Below are positions 23,379 through 35,578 of a stretch of DNA of 64,000 bases, one piece after another. The position numbers and the translations under genes were made by a program. The notes under the pieces are model-generated. The model saw only the letters and a program-made list of their open reading frames with translations, was not told where the DNA came from and did not search any database. Source of the stretch: Acholoe squamosa (taxonomy: Eukaryota > Annelida > Polychaeta > Phyllodocida > Polynoidae); assembly GCA_949317995.1 (NCBI GenBank), contig OX439042.1, positions 15,479,174 through 15,543,173 on the forward strand, read 5' to 3'. Numbering within the stretch: position 1 is the first letter of the stretch; each line of letters opens with the position of its first letter.

Positions 23379-23940
23379 AGACTTTATCCAAGGCTTCTCG
23401 AGGATAGCATATCCTTTACAGACAATCGCACATTGGACCCCGAATATGGCTCGAGATCCATTCCCTTGGAATAATGACCATGACGTAGCTTTCGAGGAAC
23501 TGAAACGATTGTTTAAGGAGACACCAGTGCTGAAGTATCCAAATGAAACTGGTCATTTCATTTTGGATACAGACGCAAGTAATGAATCTATTGGAGCAGC
23601 ATTGTCTCAAATTCAAGATGGTGTCGAGGTTCCAATAGCTTTTGCGAGTAATAGCCTTAACAAGGCTCAAAGGAATTACTGTACCACTAAACGAGAGTTG
23701 TTGGCTATAGTGGTTTACACGAAGAAGTTTAAACATTTCCTCTATGGAGGGAATTTTACTCTTCGAACCCATCACTCATCCTTGAAATGGTTGCTTAATT
23801 TTAAGGAAGTGGAAGGAATGATCGGAAGATGGTTAGCACATCTAAGTGAATTTGGGCTGGAGAACAGTCATATCCAGCATAGGCCAGGCAATCACCATAT
23901 AAATGCTGATAGTTTGAGCAGAAAACCTATTCGAAAGTGT
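23356..23940 (+). pseudogene. Ty3/Gypsy RNase H, copy B, interrupted
   Basis: This continues pol of copy B after a frameshift. It starts at the RT thumb (FCSYYRDFI) and runs through RNase H: DTDAS near 23568, the E of TKRELLAI near 23695, and HHSSLKW with NADSLSR. In the DHSSLKW site found in relatives, D has become H near 23769. Homology to copy A stops exactly where an LTR begins at 23941, so the coding sequence is cut by that insertion. Confidence 0.85.
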
Positions 23941-24269
23941 TGTCATATACTGAAAACTCTTATCATTTTACTACATGTATTAGCATAACACTATATACCA
24001 TACATCGCTATACCGTGTGTACACTGTACCTTTACTCACATACATAGTACCATACACCCACCGTAGGGGTCGCCCCAGTCGCTACTATAGTCTACCTGCT
24101 GCGCCCCATTGTACCGGACAGACCAGCACCGACCGCTACCATGAACTGATATACCTTAATACTCTGTACAATATGCTGGAATAAATACTACTGCGTCATC
24201 AACTTACATTGGTCTTACCTTTAGTCATATATTCCTAGTCTATAATTATACGGACATCCGGATATGACA
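23941..24269 (+). repeat. 5' LTR of the env-bearing retroelement
   Basis: It begins TGTCATAT and ends ATATGACA, a perfect 8 bp terminal inverted repeat of LTR type. AATAAA is present near 24180, and a primer-binding-like TGGTGGAGAAC starts at 24272, two bases after the LTR. It sits exactly where copy B's RNase H homology stops. No matching 3' LTR was found in the window. Confidence 0.8.
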
Positions 24270-24271
24270 TT

Positions 24272-24290
24272 TGGTGGAGAACTTCCGATT
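24272..24290 (+). other. Primer-binding site (tRNA not assigned)
   Basis: TGGTGGAGAACTTCC directly follows the LTR and starts with the TGG that pairs with a tRNA CCA end. I could not match it to a specific tRNA. Confidence 0.55.
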
Positions 24291-24461
24291 CTTTTTTTAA
24301 AAAGGTGCACTTTCACAGACCAGTGAGTTTAAAGGTAAGTTTGGCGCAAGCAAAAAATGTTTCCGGTAGTTTGACCTATTTTCTACTACCTGCGGTCTAG
24401 GCAACATCATCGCCTAACAATGAAACATCAGTTCTGAGCCAAACAACCAATATGAACTTTA

Positions 24462-26105
24462 ATGGCTGAGAACACAGAGCAGAAGTTGACTGAACCCATA
24501 GCAAAGAGACTGAGGTCAAGCACCGGCAGACTTCCAGGACCAGTTGGAGAGGTTCTGACGGACTTGGTAAAAGTTCTACACTCCACTCCAATCCACAAGA
24601 CACCACAACGTCTGCCAGGAGGATACATCCCGTCGCACTGTGAATCAACTTTAAACCCATTACAGCTAAGTGACTCTGAATTATCTGATATTGATAGTTC
24701 CATGGACAATACTGTAGTTGGCAGTGATCACAACGCGACATCTTTGTTTATTGGTGTCTACGAATCTTTAGACAATATGAGTGACAACGAACAGATTGTA
24801 GCACTCCAGAAAGAGTTACATGAACTTAAAGCTAACTATGAAGCTGCAATCCAAGATGCTAATGATAAACATGAAGCATTACAAGGTGAGAGAGAGAGAA
24901 TTAAGACTGAGAGAGAGACTCATGAAAGGGAGGTTCAGCAGTTACAGGAGAGTGTTAAGAAACTAACTCTAGAGAAGGTCCCAACTGAGAACATTTCAGA
25001 AGATCCTAAAGTATTAGGGGCACAGTTGATTAGGTTACAAGGCGAAATGGCCACCCTGCATTCAAGGGTAGGAGATGCCAACAAGTTAAATCTATCACTA
25101 GCCACTAGTGCCGCACATGGCCTTAAAGGTGCTGACTACAGCAAGCACAAAGAGACAATCAATAAGCTAGGTAGTAAGCCAGAACCTTTTGAAGCTGCTA
25201 CAATCCTTAAATCTCCAAGGCAATTCATGAGGGAATACACCAAGTATGCCAGTGATATAAATCACGATAGAACCTACTAGTTCTCAGGTCTCTCTAGATT
25301 CCTCAAAGGTAGAGCAAAGACATTCTATGACACCTATTCAGAGAGATATAGGGACCCCATTGACTTTGATAAATGGACAGAAGAGAAGGGATTCATGAAT
25401 AGGAAACAACAGCCAGAAGAAGACGTAACAGTCTATGCCACTGACATTCGTAGGTTAATGGATAAGGAATGCATCCCAGAGGAAGCTCAGGTTAAGATAT
25501 TTGCCGCCAATCTAAAGCCCTCACTCAGAAAGTTCGTTCAGGACGCCGACATTGTGAAGATGAGAGTAGCCATTAATATAGCAAGAGAGGAAGATAATAG
25601 AATCACAGGTTACTTAGAGGCAGCTGAAAAGAAACATCAGGAAGAGAAAAAGCTTTTAATGAAGACTAACGCCGAAATGATGGCCAGGATAAATGCAATA
25701 AATAGCAAACCAGACAGAAAAGTTGATTGGGAAGATAGATCACGGGACAGATATAGATTTAAGAATCACTATAACAGCAGAGATAGATCAGATAGCAAGG
25801 ATAGCCATAGATCTAAATCTACCCAACCCAGCCACCGCGATTCTAGGAGGGATTCTCACTATAATAGCAGAGACAACTCTAGGGATAGAAGTGAATCAAG
25901 ATCATCACCCCATGGAAATGGCCGCAAACATAACAATCACCATTCAAGGGACAGATATAATAGCAATCGCTCCAGTTCAAATGATAAATATGATAAACAC
26001 CGCCATAATGACAGCAGATCTCTATCGCGCAACGGAAGCAGTAAATCCTATGATAAAAGGGATAGTCAGAGGTCCAGGTCCTCCAGGAAGGATAATTTAA
26101 ACTAA
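24462..26105 (+). pseudogene. gag of the env-bearing retroelement
   Basis: One frame runs from ATG 24462 to 26105, interrupted by an in-frame TAG at 25278-25280. The N-terminal third is followed by a strongly heptad-like Glu/Lys/Gln coiled coil (about 24780-24990). A capsid-like region spans about 25100-25600. The C-terminal 130 residues (25720-26100) are Arg/Ser/Asp/His-rich and basic, with no CCHC zinc knuckle. A basic RNA-binding tail in place of a knuckle is unlike copies B and D. Role inferred from position ahead of protease-RT. Confidence 0.75.
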
Positions 26106-26146
26106 CAAAGTCTAGAGATAATTACAGGATCCCTAGACTTAGTTCT

Positions 26147-28081
26147 ATGAATGATGGAAATGAGATCAAAGATGATTTAAAATGCGATTTGGAAAATGGC
26201 GCATTAAATGTAAATATTTGTAAATATACCCTACCAGCACTGATGGACACAGGTGCATCAATCTCATGTATTTCTCAAGGATTGTATAGAGCTGTTTGTA
26301 AACAGAAAAACTTCGAGACTGAAAAATGTAAAGTCAGGATATTTCTGGCAGATGGTACTTCACAAAGTGCACGCGTTAAGATCAGATTGCCAATAGTGAT
26401 AAGTAACAACACTTACATGCATGTGTGTCACGTAGTACGTAGACTGAATAGATCAGTAATATTAGGTGTAGATTTCCTAAGGAAAACTGGTGCTAACATT
26501 TCATATGAAAATATGGATACTAACACCCTGACCATTAGAGCCAAGTCAAGTATGTCAATACCACCTAACAGTGAATGTTGTATTTCAGCTATGGTTCTCT
26601 CTGACAAATCAATGCACAAAACCATTGGTGTGACTGAAAACCTAATGAGAACTAGGCCAGTCCCATTTTGTGTTAAGAGAGGTGTTGTAAATCCTGTAAA
26701 ATCGACAAATGAAATCCCCTTGGTTCTGTTTAACACATCCCATAGAACATTCCAAGTCAAAAAGGACTCTATCTTAGGGTTATACTCAATAAGGGTTAAG
26801 GATGATTTTATGGGTCCTGAAGATTTGAGGGAAGAGCCAGTACAGGCTTACACAAAGGATGATTTCAGAATCGATGAGGAAAACCTCACTGAGGATCAGA
26901 AATCTGAACTCAGAGCGTTGTTAGAGAAACATTCAAAATCTTTCATTATTAGTGATGAAGGTTTAGGTTTAACCACGGAATACACTCACAGAATTGACCT
27001 AAAGAAAGACTACAAGCCCATTAATATCATGGCTTACAGAACTTCCCCCGGCAGAGTGGAGATCATGAATAAATTGTTGGATGGCCAGGAAAAAGCAGGC
27101 TTCATTGAGAGATGCCCAGGGCACACAGAATGGTGTAGTCCAGCTTTCCTTGTAGAGAAAGGCAAAGGTAAAAATGGTAAAAGATCATTTAGGATAGTCG
27201 TGGACTTCCGCCATTTAAACAAGCAAATCAAGAACCAAGCCTTTAATTTCCCAAGAATTGATGATACTCTAAACAAAGTAGGAAGTTTAGGAGCCAATTA
27301 TTTCTCCACACTAGATGCTTACTCTGGATTTTTCCAAATTCCATTGAGAGAGCGCGACAGAAACTTGACAGCATTTGCTACTCCAGGTAAAACATGGCGA
27401 TACAAAACTATGCCAATGGGATTATCAACGTCCCCCAAAGCATTTCACAACGTTATAGAAAACGTTATCAGACATCTGCCATCTTGCCTACCATATGTCG
27501 ATGACATAATAGTAGCATCACCAACATGGGATGACCATTTGACTGATTTGGATGGGTTGTTTAAGGCTTTCAAAAAGGCCAACATCAAATTCAAAAAACC
27601 AAAATGTAGTTTTGGGTTCAGGAAGTTGCCATTCCTGGGATTCGTTGTATCACCAGATGGAATCTATCCTAACCCCGACAAGGTTCAGTTAATTAAGGAT
27701 TTCCCAGTCCCAAAGACCCCAAAGCAAGTGAAATCATTCAACGGTTTAGCCACATACTACCAGGCCTTTATCCCACATTTCTCAAGTACAATGGATCCAT
27801 TATATGGTCTGACAAAGAGAAATGTAAAGTTCAAATGGACAGATGTACATCAGCGCTCATTTGACAAAGTAAAATTGTCACTAGCAGAAGACGTTGTACT
27901 AAAGTATCCAAATTTCTCAAAACCATTTGTAATCACGACTGACAGTTCAAGTTTGCGGTTGGCGCATGTATTTCACAAAGAGATTGTGAAAACAACCTCA
28001 GGCCCGTTGCATTTGCTGGCAGAAAATTATCAGTTGCCGAGAGAAATTACAGTGTCACTGACCAAGAACTTGTTGGAATAA
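26147..28081 (+). pseudogene. pol of the env-bearing element: protease, RT, RNase H start
   Basis: It starts at ATG 26147. The protease motif MDTGAS has its Asp codon at 26246. A ~180-residue linker follows, then RT with FRIVVDFRHLN near 27190, LDAYSGFFQI near 27310 and an intact YVDD at 27494-27505. RNase H begins with TTDSSS near 27937. The correct frame is lost by a single-base indel near 27950, so the stop at 28079-28081 is not the natural end. This belongs to the Ty3/Gypsy class and is divergent from copies A-D. Confidence 0.9.
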
Positions 28082-28089
28082 AATTTGCC

Positions 28090-30069
28090 ATGATTAAGTT
28101 TGAACACTACATTATCGGGAGACCATTCACAGTGTTAACTGACCATGCTGCATTAGTAGCGCTAAATGGTAAAGTTAAACTGACTGGCAGGATGCAAAAA
28201 TGGTCCGAATTTTTTGCCAAATTTGATTTCACAATCAAACATTTGAAAGGCAAATTGAACGTTATACCTGATGCCCTCTCCAGAATCCCATACAAAGATA
28301 TTGTAGAAGTGAGCAATGCAAAGCCCTTTAAGAAGGCTAGGTTCAACTCAGTGCACTCCATCAAATACTACAATTAGGAGGATTATTTGGAGAATTATCC
28401 TATCCTAGTGTACAAACCAAAATCAATGATGAAAAAACATGCCCATTTGAACGTTGTCACTAGAGCCCAAGCTAAGCGCAAGGCTTATGATGAATTGGAC
28501 TTTGATAGTGATAGTTCGGACAATTCAGATCAGGAAGATAACAACTTTGATGAGTTAGAGCCCTTATCTGACGAATTCCTTGATTTAGATCAAGATGACA
28601 GGCCGGCTATTGAACAACCCTTGGTGAAACAATCCAAGCGACCAGTGGTTACATCATTAAAGGCCAAAGTTAAACGCGCCAAAGCTGTGAAGTTGTGTAA
28701 ACATGACAGAGCCACCTCAGCGTTTAAAGATATCCTAGATCTGTATAAAAACCCATTTTCAACCCAAGACTTGATTAATGAACAGCATAGGGACAAGTTT
28801 TGTTCCAGCGTCATTAATTACATAGAATTTGCCAAATTACCGGCTGACAACAGATTGGCTAGAGGCATTCTATTGACACACGACCATTACTTTATAAAAA
28901 ATAAAGTATTATTCAAGATAAACACAAAACTAAATGAGAAGCATCATTTCTCACCTCAGTTTGTAGTCCCATTGAAGTTAGTACCCATCATCCTTACTAA
29001 CTTACATGACACGCCATCCGGTGCATATATTGGTATCACCAAGCTGACAAGTGTTATAACACCCAGATTTTATTGGCCAACAATGAGTTTGGACATCTAT
29101 AACCATGTTAACACCTGTGATAAATGCCTAAAATCAAAATATGTGAAAAACCCATTGACATTGCCAATGACGTTGCATGATAAATCACCAATGCCCTTTG
29201 CTCATTTAATGATTGATACTGTCAGCCCGATGCATCCCACAAAGCATGGAAACAGATTTGTCCAAGTAGTGGTAGATGTATACTCAAGATTCATCATATC
29301 TTGGCCTACAAAGAACATCAAATCATTGACTTTCACAAGGGAGTTCTTTAACAACGTCATTTGTGTATATGGCCTACCATCAGTAGTCTACAGCGGAAAT
29401 GGCACAACTTTCAAATCAACTTTTCAACGATCTTGTAAAAAGTTTGGCATTGAAAACAGATACGGGATCCCGTATCAATCTCGGAGCCAAGGATTAGTTG
29501 AGAGAGCAAACCAATCACTAGTCCAATCACTGAGAGCTTTCACAAATAAAAATCAGGACAATTGGTGTGAATACATACGTCCCGTTGCATTTGGTTTAAA
29601 TGTGAGTTCGTCATACAGTCTTGGATACAGCCCATTTTTGTTCCTGTATGGAAGAAATGCTCGTCTGCCACTAGCCAAAATCTTTGAAGATTTAGATACT
29701 GATTCAAAACCTGTTTTGGAACACTTGATGAAAATCATTCAACAACAGGACGGCCTCACTTCTGAAATTGAGAAGAACTTTGAATTGTCTCAAAGGAAAA
29801 TGAAAGAAAGATGGGACAAAGGTAAAAATCACCACACATTTTCTGTGGGTCAAGTTGTATATGTGAAAAACAAATACAGGATTGCAAAAGATACCAGCAG
29901 AAAGTTGCAACCATTGTACTGAGGGCCATACTTAATTGTAGAATTACCATCAAGATTCACGGCCAAATTAAGGGTATTGCGATCAGGGGTAACAATAAAA
30001 CAACCAGTGCATGTAGAGCGCTTGAAACTGGTCAATTTTAAGATACCAGACTCAGCTATAAGAATATAA
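28090..30069 (+). pseudogene. pol continued: RNase H end and integrase
   Basis: This is the correct downstream frame of pol. RNase H continues with LTDHAALVAL near 28135 and PDALSR near 28270. An acidic linker precedes integrase. The zinc-binding region keeps the first His (LHD) and CDKC but has Tyr where the second His is expected. In the core, the first Asp (MIDTV near 29213) and the Glu (29500-29502) are present, but the second catalytic Asp is Gly (codon 29395-29397, SGNG for SDNG). In-frame TAG at 28375-28377 and TGA at 29920-29922 also interrupt it; the frame then runs to 30069. The integrase is therefore inactive by two independent criteria. Confidence 0.9.
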
Positions 30070-30894
30070 ATAGTTAATTCTATTACAGCCGCTTTGTATA
30101 GCCTGGGGATGAGACCATAAAATATTTGACATACTGGGCCCATTGTCTCCGTATAACCCCCCAGTATAAACAACACCTGACATCAAACATCAGGGTTGCT
30201 ATGCAGGTGCGCGCCTTGATAAGGCACACCCTTTGTTTTAACCACTTCACAGGCTGTAAATAGGCACCGGGGTGCACATGACGCCGCCACAGCATCCCCC
30301 AATTAGCTATTTATGGCCACTACATGTTCACTGCATTGTTTGGTGTAATGTACATCCACTTGACACCTATTAGAAGTGCTGTGTGCCGCACACAGAGTGC
30401 AATCAGATGTGTGAATTGTCCTATTGTTAGATTAGTGTACAAACAACATTCATACAACATTAGAAAAAGTAGTAAACCAGATAAGTTGTAGCACACAATA
30501 GGAGCGTCTGTTAATCATTAAAGGATTACACACCCCCAATTACACCCACATACACCTATCCAAACAGCGCCACCTGTGCCGCATTCTCAGGCGACCACAA
30601 AGCTGACGACCAACGTTGTATCATGTACTTCACCCACTTATTGGATTAGTGCATTTAGTGATATACAAACATCCAGCGTCATGATGCGACGCCATGTTTG
30701 ATGAGAGGACACTACAACCCCTCACCCATGTATATAGACAATAAAACACCCCCCCCCCCCACCAACCAACCTGAGGAAAGAATTCGTCCTTATGTACATT
30801 CATCCAACTTTTGTCATCACACACCTTTAAATGACTAAGTTACTTTATTTTCTGTGCAAATATGAATTATTATCCATCTTGAACTTACAATTAC

Positions 30895-30937
<43 letters not shown>

Positions 30938-31190
30938 ATCATTATATTATTTTTGTTGAAAATCGTCATTTCTATGACATAAGTTTTGACCCATTACAAC
31001 AACTCATACTGAATATTAAAGAAAAATGGCGCATCCTCTCAGACATGTGCAGGGAAATTAAACCATGATTTGACCGTTCAGTTCTGTTTAAAGCATGTGG
31101 TGAGTGTAAATCTTCAATTATCCTGAGCATAGAACACCAGGATTTCATGGTAGGGGGCAGGGCCTGTACAACCCCTCCAACAACAACCTA
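30070..31190. other. Non-coding stretch between pol and env
   Basis: About 1.1 kb without recognisable coding sequence. It includes a C-run near 30749 and a TTA microsatellite at 30890-30935. Confidence 0.5.
30890..30935. repeat. (TTA)n microsatellite
   Basis: About 15 uninterrupted TTA/ATT units. Confidence 0.95.
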
Positions 31191-31199
31191 CCACCCAAC

Positions 31200-31453
31200 T
31201 TACTTTATGCACACACACCCACGTGGTCGATACAGGTCACTTGGTTTTATCCATCCTATTGGCTCACACCGCCCACCCGTGTGACATCACAGCGCGCGTT
31301 GCACACTGCACGCACGACTGGTCACACCCTCCTCCAGGCACCAAATATGCCTGCACCCTTTAGACTCAGTTACATTCACTCACTCACACGTGCTGCTCAC
31401 ACTCTTGACGTTGCATTACTCTTGAGTTTCTTGTGTTAACCAAGCAGTACACT
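31200..31453 (+). promoter_or_regulatory. Promoter-like region upstream of env
   Basis: This block is richer in C/G than its surroundings. It has CACGTGG (E-box) near 31220, an inverted CCAAT box (CTATTGG) near 31256, TGACATCA near 31283, GCGCGCG near 31291, and an initiator-like TCAGTTACATTCACTC near 31366. It directly precedes the candidate first env exon. This suggests env could be transcribed from its own promoter and not only by splicing from the LTR transcript. The proposal rests on motifs only. Confidence 0.35.
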
Positions 31454-33571
31454 ATGGTCTTCAGCGTTCTGTCAGCAATCTGGTAAGGGAACCCTGATAT
31501 TTTATAAATATTTTCTGTCTGCCACTAGGCTGAAGATGCACGTTGCCATTTTGAATTTTCAGACATTGCACGCCTACCAAGGAGGACAAATACAGGCGCT
31601 ACTTGTTGTTTATATTTTGTGTATATTTTTTCTGATTACAGGCTATGCCTTGTGGTCTCTCTTGTACAGATGAGTATATCTGTACCCCAACCCATGCTTT
31701 GGCACAACTTTGGTGTTATATTCTATCCCCAACCTAAAATTTCGCCAGCCCTAGCCCAATTCATAAATTTTAACATCACAACACGAGTCAAATTGAAGCC
31801 GCCTAGATACATGTGTAATCTAAATTCCACCAACCCATTAGCAGACAAATTGAATACTGTTAACATTGAAACTGATTCTCTAATCCGTCATATCAAGGAT
31901 GGCTATCTTTATAGACGTCCTAGACGCGCCTTGCTAGCAATAGGAGGCAAAATTTTGAAATATTTATTTGGTGTTGAAACAGAGGATGAAATGCATGTGT
32001 TAAAGCAACATTTGAACATCATGGATAGTAGAATTCACGACGATAAGATGTACATGATCAGTAGGGATAAGCTTTTATTCAGATTAGCGAAAGCTCATCA
32101 CAAAATTGGGGAACATTTCAAAATACACATTCAGGAATCCATAGACTTATTTAACCGCCTGGATGACAATTTGATTGAATTTCAAAATTTCTCTGCAAAT
32201 ATTCTGCAGTCGCTCAAAGCTGACAAAATTGTACAAAATTGTTTGTGGAAAATCGTTGAATCTGAGAAATATGTGAATTATTTAGTCAATTTAGTCTATG
32301 CATTAGAAAATTTGAAACAGGGATATATTTCACAACCATTAATACCAGTCGACGAACTGATTGACCTAATTAATCATTTGGACCAAATTTTAAGTCAGAA
32401 ATATGCACTAACCATTGGAACAAAATCCACCAGGTATTTTTATTCAAATACCATTGCAAAATTGTTGTTAGTTAAAGGACATCACGTCACATACCAAATT
32501 AGAATTCCAGCTAAGCTGAAACACACACATTTTTTACTCTATAAAATCAGGAAATTCAAGATTCCGACAATAAGCCATAACACGAGCAATCCAGGGTTCA
32601 CGAGAATTACAAATTCGAACGCTACACATTATTCATTGCTACACGATGAATTTGAATTTAACCTACCACCACTATACAGGCACTTCAATCATACCTCATG
32701 TTTTTCGGCATTGTTCTTGGATACCAGCCAATTTGATATTTATAATCATTGCAAATTTGATTATTTTGCAAAGACACATGCAGAATTTAGACACATTCCT
32801 ATAAACGCCACAACCCACATCATGATTAACCCACCAAAGGAGGGAGTCATCCAGTGTGATGATGACAGCACTGCAGTAGACTTGCCACCACTCACAATTG
32901 TTAATCTCCCGTGCGATTGCAAGTTAAATGCAAATTACATCACTCTGATAAATCCATCAGTAGAGTGCCATTTATATGCCAACCTTACCATTCATACCGG
33001 CATAAATATTCCTATATTTGCATCAATTAACTTTGATTCAGACCAAATCAGCGGGAAAGATTTATTTAACATCACCGCTCCAAAAATTGTATCGCTGCAC
33101 GCAAATTTTTCTGAGCAATTGGCAAGTCTTATCCAAGACCAATATTACGTTAGGGACATTATTAGAGAGGGGAAGAAAATTATCAGTGGTGATAATAAAA
33201 TTATTTCGCATTCCAACGTGGAATGGATCAGTACATTACATGATAATGGTTCTAACATTGCAAGCACAAATCTAGCCACAATATCCTTGGCAATTTCATT
33301 TTATTTGCTTTACAGGCTTCATGGCTTGTTCACCCTCCTCCTAGGATTCGGGCAAGTGTTGGCTGCCAACCTTACCTTGACCCAGTGGGAAGTCCCCGAC
33401 TTCTCCCTGCCTAACGCCACTGACACTATCCTTGCCGACTCACACTCTAACTCGACGCTCAGCGACACCTTCATAGGTTCACTGACGCTGACCCACACTT
33501 CCGGCCTGGCAATCGGATCCTACTTCCTTCTCCTTGTGTCGCTATGCATTGTGTTGTATAAAGTCATATAA
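31454..33571 (+). CDS. env: F-type (errantivirus/baculovirus-like) envelope glycoprotein, intact frame
   Basis: This would be a class I-like membrane fusion protein. The main frame is open from before 31642 to 33571 with no internal stop; its first ATG is at 31670. A short exon with ATG 31454 and a GTAAGG donor at 31483, joined at the acceptor ending 31641, keeps frame and supplies a hydrophobic signal peptide that the 31670 start lacks. Other marks are a furin-like RRPRR site at about 31909-31926, followed by a Gly/Leu/Ile-rich fusion-peptide-like segment, more than ten N-glycosylation sequons, a hydrophobic segment near 33270-33340, and a C-terminal membrane anchor at about 33500-33565. The layout (cleavage site then KYLFG-type motif) is that of the F protein/Gypsy Env family. 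The intron is inferred from splice consensus and frame. Confidence 0.8.
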
Positions 33572-33998
33572 GTGCGTTCTAAGACACAGAGCCGGAAAGT
33601 ACCACATCATCGGTGTGGCTAACACTCAGGCTCACCTTAAAATAACCTATGCCGGAGACACGCATGCTTTCTGCATCTGCCCTCTATACTACAACATTTC
33701 CGTCATCTCGCTACCAGTATGCCCCCGTGTGGTGCGCATCAGAGTGCCTAGGTTCATGTCCCAGAAAATTTAGGTGACATGGACCGACGCCTCTATTCTG
33801 GAGTACTGGGCCAAGAGCCGGCTGCACACCATAGCCTTCCCTACCAGCTTCCACATCCCAAAGGGATACCGGCCACTGATCCCCGCTGCCATACACTCCA
33901 AGGTGTATGAATGCTCCATCAGTTTGAGCGACGCCCACGGCAACACCAAGTTGCTTAAGTGCAATGCCCTCCAGACTCCACGAGGTACCCAGCATTAA
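33534..33998 (+). pseudogene. Small ORF overlapping the env 3' end (unknown)
   Basis: One plus frame, different from env, is open from about 33534 to 33998 except for a TAG at 33771-33773. It lacks an ATG near its start, so it would need splicing. Composition is protein-like (Pro, aromatic and Cys residues evenly mixed), and base composition is more GC-rich than in env. I do not recognise it. Confidence 0.3.
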
Positions 33999-34380
33999 GC
34001 TGCGGTTGGTGTTGTACAAAGTATAGGCATGATGCATATTTTGTTACGATACAAAATCATACACAGCTTATATATACACGTTGTATTAACATTGACTTAA
34101 GCATTAAGTGTTTTAACTTAACGCCAAGCACACACACCCCACACAGAGATAGATTAGTTAAGTTACCTTAAGATTAGAATATGTATAGAGCAAGTTTCAT
34201 ACATGTTATGACTAGATTAAGTTTAGGATACATATTTCATATCTAGATTTAAGATAGAAATAAGAATTGTATGTACTAACACATGACCAATTGTATTTAC
34301 TAAAAACAATATTTAGTCATATAAGATACTGATAAGCTAGACTAATATTGATTAATTAATTGTTGGAAATTTGATCCTGT

Positions 34381-34470
<90 letters not shown>

Positions 34471-34729
34471 ATGCACACATATACGTACCATTATAATATT
34501 AAATTCGTGCATTATCGTCTCAATGTTTCACTCTAGCTTAGTGTGAAAATCTGTATTATCTATATGTAATATTGATCGCTCCAAAGTAGATAATCTTATA
34601 TGATCTCATAGCAGACCTGCAACTGCAAACTCGGAGGCGACCAATTGTAATATTTTTATTCGCGATATGTATTGTAGAATATTGTTTCTTTAACGTTGTA
34701 ATGAATGTTTTGTGTAACATTGTATACCA
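33999..34729. other. AT-rich non-coding DNA with (TA)n
   Basis: No coding signal. It contains a long TA microsatellite at 34387-34468. Confidence 0.5.
34387..34468. repeat. (TA)n microsatellite
   Basis: About 80 bp of alternating T and A with one CATA interruption near 34427. Confidence 0.95.
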
Positions 34730-34768
34730 GTGTGTAATCCGTGTTGTTCAATCTCAATTTCCACAGCT

Positions 34769-35017
34769 GACCCTTGGACATCAGCGGTGCTAACACCTAT
34801 ACGTGCTGCCTACCGTCTAGTGGTGCCACCTCGTGTCAGCCACTACAAACACCAGTCCACTCCATCCTCACCAGCAATAACCACCTACACACCTAATAAG
34901 ATCCGCCAAGACTTTGACTGTTGGCCTGGCATCACATACTCATATACCAACTGTCTGGAGGACATTTCAGATGGGGACAATTTGGTCCGGCGACCATACG
35001 AACTCTGGTACGATTGA
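34769..35017 (+). CDS. Candidate 3' exon of a small spliced ORF (unknown)
   Basis: A pyrimidine-rich tract ending CACAG near 34768 resembles a splice acceptor. It is followed by about 83 open codons to a TGA at 35015-35017, ending RPYELWYD. There is no in-frame ATG, so an upstream exon would be required. The product is unknown and coding status is uncertain. Confidence 0.3.
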   Translation, partial: DPWTSAVLTPIRAAYRLVVPPRVSHYKHQSTPSSPAITTYTPNKIRQDFDCWPGITYSYTNCLEDISDGDNLVRRPYELWYD

Positions 35018-35578
35018 AACCACCAACAATCTGCCAAACCCCCACCTCGACCTATAGCCCAGCGCCAATAGTCGATACAAATCCATCATAATCTCAATAG
35101 ACCATATTATACATACGAACCCTGACACAGGAACCAACATTTTATACACATAATAGACTTTTACATCTGGATCGAAGGACAACATCTTCCTATCATTTAC
35201 AAAGACTGGTTACTTCATAAAATGTTAAAACATTCACCAAGGAGACGGACACGAGAAAGCAGCATCATCATCATTTTTGTATATTGTTTGTAAATATTTT
35301 GTACCTTTGCCACATTTTTTATTTGTGTTTAGTTAGGTAACTTAGATCATTATTGATTTTTTAGTAAGTTAGGAGGCCAAAGCTTTAATATGTTTAGTTT
35401 AGCTAACATCAGCAATTTTTTGGTATATTTGTAAAATTGCGGAGGTCTCAAGTAGAAGTTATTACTTACACGGATAGATATATACATATATATTGTCACC
35501 AATCATACACTTTGTTAACATTGCATTGTTTGACTATTTTTTTTTTGTATGTTCTTGTATACCTTGTACATTTGAAAC
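35018..35578. other. Non-coding, nothing recognised
   Basis: AT-rich leader of the following ORF. No motif beyond scattered TATA-like sequences. Confidence 0.4.

Noticed and set aside
24397..24741. Minus-strand frames opposite gag
   Set aside because: Shadow frames of the plus-strand gag; no homology or start context.
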